A stretch of DNA of 49,511 nt from Pseudoxanthomonas sp. Root630 (GTDB lineage Bacteria > Pseudomonadota > Gammaproteobacteria > Xanthomonadales > Xanthomonadaceae), in NCBI RefSeq assembly GCF_001427585.1, contig NZ_LMGY01000008.1:1-49511 (forward strand), read 5' to 3'. Positions 46,941 to 49,511 of this stretch are shown here, piece by piece. Every line of letters begins with the position of its first letter. Within the stretch, counting starts at the first letter, position 1. The position numbers were made by a program, and so were the translations under genes. The notes below the pieces were generated by a model. That model was not told the origin of the DNA. It saw only the letters and a list, made by a program, of their open reading frames with translations, and ran no database searches.

Positions 46941-47043
46941 GGGGAACGGGGAGCAGGGAACGGGGAATGACGCGATGCTGCACCTGCAAGGTCCGTGGAC
47001 ATCCGACCACCGGCAAGAAAGCGTTCCCCGTTCCCCGTTCCCC
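46941..47043. repeat. Inverted GGGGAACGGGGA-type repeats
   Basis: The 427-base gap between the flagellin pseudogene and fliD holds runs of GGGGAACGGGG units at 46941-46967 and their inverted form CGTTCCCCGTTCCCC at 47022-47043. The arms pair imperfectly. The second arm abuts the flagellin terminator. The rest of the gap holds the FliA promoter for fliD and no other feature I can name. Confidence 0.65.
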
Positions 47044-47044
47044 A

Positions 47045-47074
47045 CAAAAAAACCCCTCCGTTGCCGGAGGGGTT
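47045..47074 (-). terminator. Rho-independent terminator of the flagellin transcript
   Basis: On the minus strand AACCCCTCCG-GCAA-CGGAGGGGTT forms a perfect 10-bp stem with a 4-base loop, followed by a run of T. It lies about 80 bases after the flagellin stop codon and closes the flagellin unit before fliD. Confidence 0.88.
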
Positions 47075-47088
47075 GGGGTACTGCCAAA

Positions 47089-47105
47089 CGGAGGGAGACG
47101 AATCC
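47089..47105. repeat. 17-bp direct repeat downstream of each flagellin (copy 1)
   Basis: CGGAGGGAGACGAATCC occurs here and at 48412-48428. Both copies lie about 45-55 bases past a flagellin stop codon, so the tandem duplication took the 3' flank with it. Confidence 0.7.
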
Positions 47106-47156
47106 GTCCGTGGACGACAGAGAACTAGGAGGAAGACGGGTCTTGCGGGCTGCGCG

Positions 47157-48298
47157 TCAGCGCAGCAGGGACAACACGTTCTGGGGCACCTGGTTGGCCT
47201 GGGCCAGCATGGCCGTGCCGGCCTGCTGCAGGATCTGGGTGCGGGTCAGTTCGGCGGTTTCCTTGGCGAAGTCCGTGTCGCGGAGGTGAAGCGGTTCTGC
47301 ACCGCACCCAGGTCGGCGCGGGCCGAGTTCACGGCCGTCAGCGCCTTGTCGACGATGGTCACCGCGCGCGACGCGTTGAGGAAGGTGGTCACGTCCAGGT
47401 CGGACAGGCCCTTGACCTCACCGGCGCCGGGTGCGCCGCCGGTGACGCCGACGCCCGAGGTGATACCCGCGGCGCCGCTGGTGCCGTACACCACGGTGAT
47501 GCCGGCCGCCGCGCCGCTGCCGTTCAAGGCGTCGCCGACGGTGTAGTACGAGCCGGTCGTCCCTGTCGATTCGGCATAGATGCCGGTTTCGCCCAGCTTG
47601 GCGTTGATCGCGCCCATGATCCTGGCGGTGACCTGGGCGCCGGTATCGCCGGTCTTCACGTCGACGTCGTCGATTGCGATGGTCTTGCCCATCGGGTTGG
47701 TCACCGAGATGCCCGTGATCTTGCCGTCGGCAGTGGCCGTGCCCGTGGCGACGCCGACGCCGCTGGTGGAACCGAACTGGACCTTCCCCAGCGCGGTCGA
47801 CTTGGCATCCACCACCTTGTCGATGGCGATCGCCTGGCCGGCATTGGCGCCGACCTGGAACAGCTGGCTGGAGAACGAGCCGTCCAGCAGTTTGGTGCCG
47901 TTGAAATCCGACTGCTTGGCCACGCGATCGATCTCGGCGGTCAGCTGCTTGACCTCGGCGTTCAGCGCGGCGCGGTCGGAGGAGGAATTGGTCGCGTTGG
48001 ACGATTGCACGGCCAGTTCGCGGATGCGTTGCAGGTTGTTGCCGATCTCGGTCAGCGAACCTTCGGCGACCTGGGCCAGCGAAATGCCGTCGTTGGCGTT
48101 GCGCACGGCGACATCGAGACCGCGGATCTGGGTGCTGAAGCGTTCGGAGATGGCCAGGCCGGCGGCGTCGTCCTTCGCGCTGTTGATGCGCAGGCCGGAC
48201 GAGAGACGCTGGATGGTGGTGGCGAGCGAGGCGCCGCTGGTGCTCAGGTTGCGCTGGGCATTCAACGACATCGTATTGGTGTTGATGACCTGTGCCAT
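47157..48298 (-). pseudogene. fliC: Flagellin with 58-bp deletion and frameshift near its 3' end
   Basis: The N-terminal D0/D1 part is a standard flagellin (MAQVINTNTMSLNAQRNLS, SGLRINSAKDDAAGLAISER) and the variable middle is intact. Aligned with the neighbouring flagellin, 58 bases are missing between 47283 and 47284 (they correspond to 48598-48655). That removes about 19 residues of the conserved C-terminal D1/D0 helix (VVANLQTSSENLAASRSRI) and shifts the frame. Translation would run into 11 foreign residues and stop at 47246, giving 350 residues instead of about 399. The rest of the true C-terminus ([17 protein letters not shown] to VLSLLR, stop at 47157) is still present out of frame. 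Without the C-terminal D0 helix the product should not polymerise. No FliA promoter is visible in the 172 bases before it. A genome assembly error between near-identical copies is the main alternative. Confidence 0.85.
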
Positions 48299-48376
48299 GG
48301 CGCGGACCCGGGAAAAGGAAGGAAGCAGTCACACCGGAAGGAACGCCCGGCGCCCGCCACCAAGCCGGTGGAGGGC

Positions 48377-48401
48377 GGATGGATGGCAAGGCCATCCATC
48401 C
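48377..48401 (-). other. Hairpin between the two flagellin genes
   Basis: GGATGGATGGC and GCCATCCATCC form a perfect 11-bp stem around three bases. A second small hairpin (CCACC-AAGCC-GGTGG) lies next to it at 48357-48371. Neither has a T-run in either direction. They may weaken transcription or fix an mRNA end between the two flagellins. Confidence 0.5.
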
Positions 48402-48411
48402 CGGCGCCAAT

Positions 48412-48428
48412 CGGAGGGAGACGAATCC
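48412..48428. repeat. 17-bp direct repeat downstream of each flagellin (copy 2)
   Basis: Same 17 bases as at 47089-47105, here between the two flagellin genes. Confidence 0.7.
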
Positions 48429-48470
48429 ATCCGGGACGCCCGCGTCGGGCAACGATTCCTGTGAAGCGGT

Positions 48471-49511
48471 TTAGCGGAGCAGGGACAGCACGTTCTGGGG
48501 CACCTGGTTGGCCTGGGCCAGCATGGCCGTACCGGCCTGCTGCAGGATCTGGGTGCGGGTCAGTTCGGCGGTTTCCTTGGCGAAGTCCGTGTCGCGGATG
48601 CGGCTGCGCGATGCGGCCAGGTTTTCCGAGCTGGTCTGCAGGTTGGCGACCACCGAGGTGAAGCGGTTCTGCACCGCACCCAGGTCGGCGCGGGCCGAGT
48701 TGACCGAGGTCAGCGCCTTGTCGACGATTTCCAGCGCCTGCTGCGCGCCCTTGACCGTGGAGATGTCCAGGTTGGAGGCGTACTGCTTGGTGGTGGCGAC
48801 GGTGCTGGCGGTGACGTCGGCCGGGGCGGTGCCGCCGGTCCAGGTGCCGGTCTCGATGGCGATGCCCTTGAAGGCGCCGTTGGTGCCCACGCTGTCCTTG
48901 ACCGAGGTCAGGCTGACCGCGCCCGCCGCGCCGAGTTCGGCATACACGCCGCTCTCGCCGATCTTGGCGTTGATGGCCGTGACCAGCGCCTTGGCGGCGG
49001 CGTCGCGGGTACCCGTGGCCGTGCCCTGCGCAGCGACTTCGACGGTATCGATGGTGACCGTGGAGCCGTCGGCGTTGGTCAGGGCCAGGCCTTCGATCTT
49101 CAGGCCGGTGACGCCGTCGGCCGGCGATGCGGTGGTGAAGGTGGCGGTGGCGAACATCGCGCCGCCCAGCGCATTGGCCTTGGCATCGACGACCTTGTCG
49201 ATGGCGATGGCCTGGCCGGCATTGGCACCGACCTGGAACAGCTGGCTGGAGAACGAGCCGTCCAGCAGCTTGGTGCCGTTGAAGTCGGCCTGCTTGGCGA
49301 CGCGGTCGATTTCGGCGGTCAGCTGCTTGACTTCGGCGTTCAGCGCGGCGCGGTCGGACGAAGAGTTCGTCGCGTTGGCCGACTGCACCGACAGCTCACG
49401 GATGCGCTGCAGGTTGTTGCCGATTTCGGTCAGCGAACCTTCGGCGACCTGGGCCAGCGAGATGCCGTCGTTCGCGTTGCGGACGGCGACGTCGAGGCCG
49501 CGGATCTGGGT
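48471..49511 (-). CDS. fliC: Flagellin, intact C-terminus, N-terminus beyond window edge
   Basis: Filament protein. The frame is open to the right edge and starts in the window at TQIRGLDVAVRNANDG, equal to about residue 56 of the neighbouring copy, so the full protein should be about 400 residues. The conserved D1 part (RIRELSVQSANATNSSSDR) is followed by a variable Thr/Ala/Gly-rich domain. The C-terminal D1/D0 helix is complete (NRFTSVVANLQTSSENLAAS, ending [11 protein letters not shown]). The ends are nearly identical to the copy at 47157-48298, while the middle domains differ, a pattern kept by gene conversion of the conserved ends. Its promoter is outside the window. Confidence 0.95.
   Translation of the reverse strand, partial: TQIRGLDVAVRNANDGISLAQVAEGSLTEIGNNLQRIRELSVQSANATNSSSDRAALNAEVKQLTAEIDRVAKQADFNGTKLLDGSFSSQLFQVGANAGQAIAIDKVVDAKANALGGAMFATATFTTASPADGVTGLKIEGLALTNADGSTVTIDTVEVAAQGTATGTRDAAAKALVTAINAKIGESGVYAELGAAGAVSLTSVKDSVGTNGAFKGIAIETGTWTGGTAPADVTASTVATTKQYASNLDISTVKGAQQALEIVDKALTSVNSARADLGAVQNRFTSVVANLQTSSENLAASRSRIRDTDFAKETAELTRTQILQQAGTAMLAQANQVPQNVLSLLR

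Noticed and set aside
47157..49511. Flagellin pair as a phase-variation switch
   Set aside because: The two genes are in the same orientation with no invertase gene or inverted boundary repeats. The change seen is a simple deletion.

Overview
The window is a high-GC flagellar and chemotaxis supercluster from a gammaproteobacterium of the Xanthomonadaceae (Lysobacteraceae). This placement rests on three things: the order rpoN - vemR-type regulator - fleQ - fliE, the GTAG-headed palindromic repeats (SMAG/REP type), and the czc and flagellar protein types. I cannot name the genus; Pseudoxanthomonas, Luteimonas, Lysobacter and Stenotrophomonas are all possible. Nearly all motility genes are on the minus strand, so the biological order runs from the right edge to the left edge.

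Layout, right to left. (1) 49511-47157: two tandem flagellins. The first is cut by the window edge, and the second is disrupted by a 58-bp deletion near its 3' end. (2) 46729-43995: fliD, fliS, a fliT-like gene and an atypical PilZ-like gene, behind a clear FliA (sigma-28) promoter. (3) 43780-39634: a LuxR-type response regulator, rpoN, the vemR-like receiver and fleQ, i.e. the upper-tier regulators. (4) 39556-32829: fliEFGHIJK with a sigma-54 promoter in front of fliE. (5) 32592-28380: fliLMNOPQR with a sigma-54 promoter. (6) 28165-19408: a non-flagellar block holding a TetR regulator, a secreted Gly/Asn/Lys-tailed protein, a diguanylate cyclase and a plus-strand czc heavy-metal efflux operon (His-rich small protein, CzcC, CzcB, CzcA). 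(7) 19298-12670: flhB, flhA, flhF, flhG, fliA with a sigma-54 promoter. (8) 12570-5862: cheY, cheZ, a small membrane ORF, cheA, motC, motD, a ParC-like ATPase and a ParP-like CheW protein. (9) 5748-1: a second chemotaxis set (STAS protein, CheY, CheA), a phosphate-type porin and the start of an MCP that runs off the left edge.

The regulatory logic can be read in the DNA. GG-N10-GC sigma-54 promoters precede fliE, fliL and flhB (hook-basal body and export genes), and rpoN and fleQ are encoded beside them. TAAA-N15-GCCGWTA sigma-28 promoters precede fliD, the STAS-cheY-cheA set, the MCP and (as TGAA-N15-GCCGATAA) cheYZA, and fliA itself is in the window. This is the usual FleQ/RpoN then FliA hierarchy of polar flagella. 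FlhF and FlhG should set flagellar place and number. ParC and ParP should place the chemosensory array at the same pole.

The most notable observations are: the flagellin pseudogene or assembly error; an acidic DDEFEALLD motif found twice in the ParP-like linker and once in the CheA linker, nearly identical even in DNA; a 44-codon membrane ORF between cheZ and cheA; and the czc block that splits the flagellar locus.
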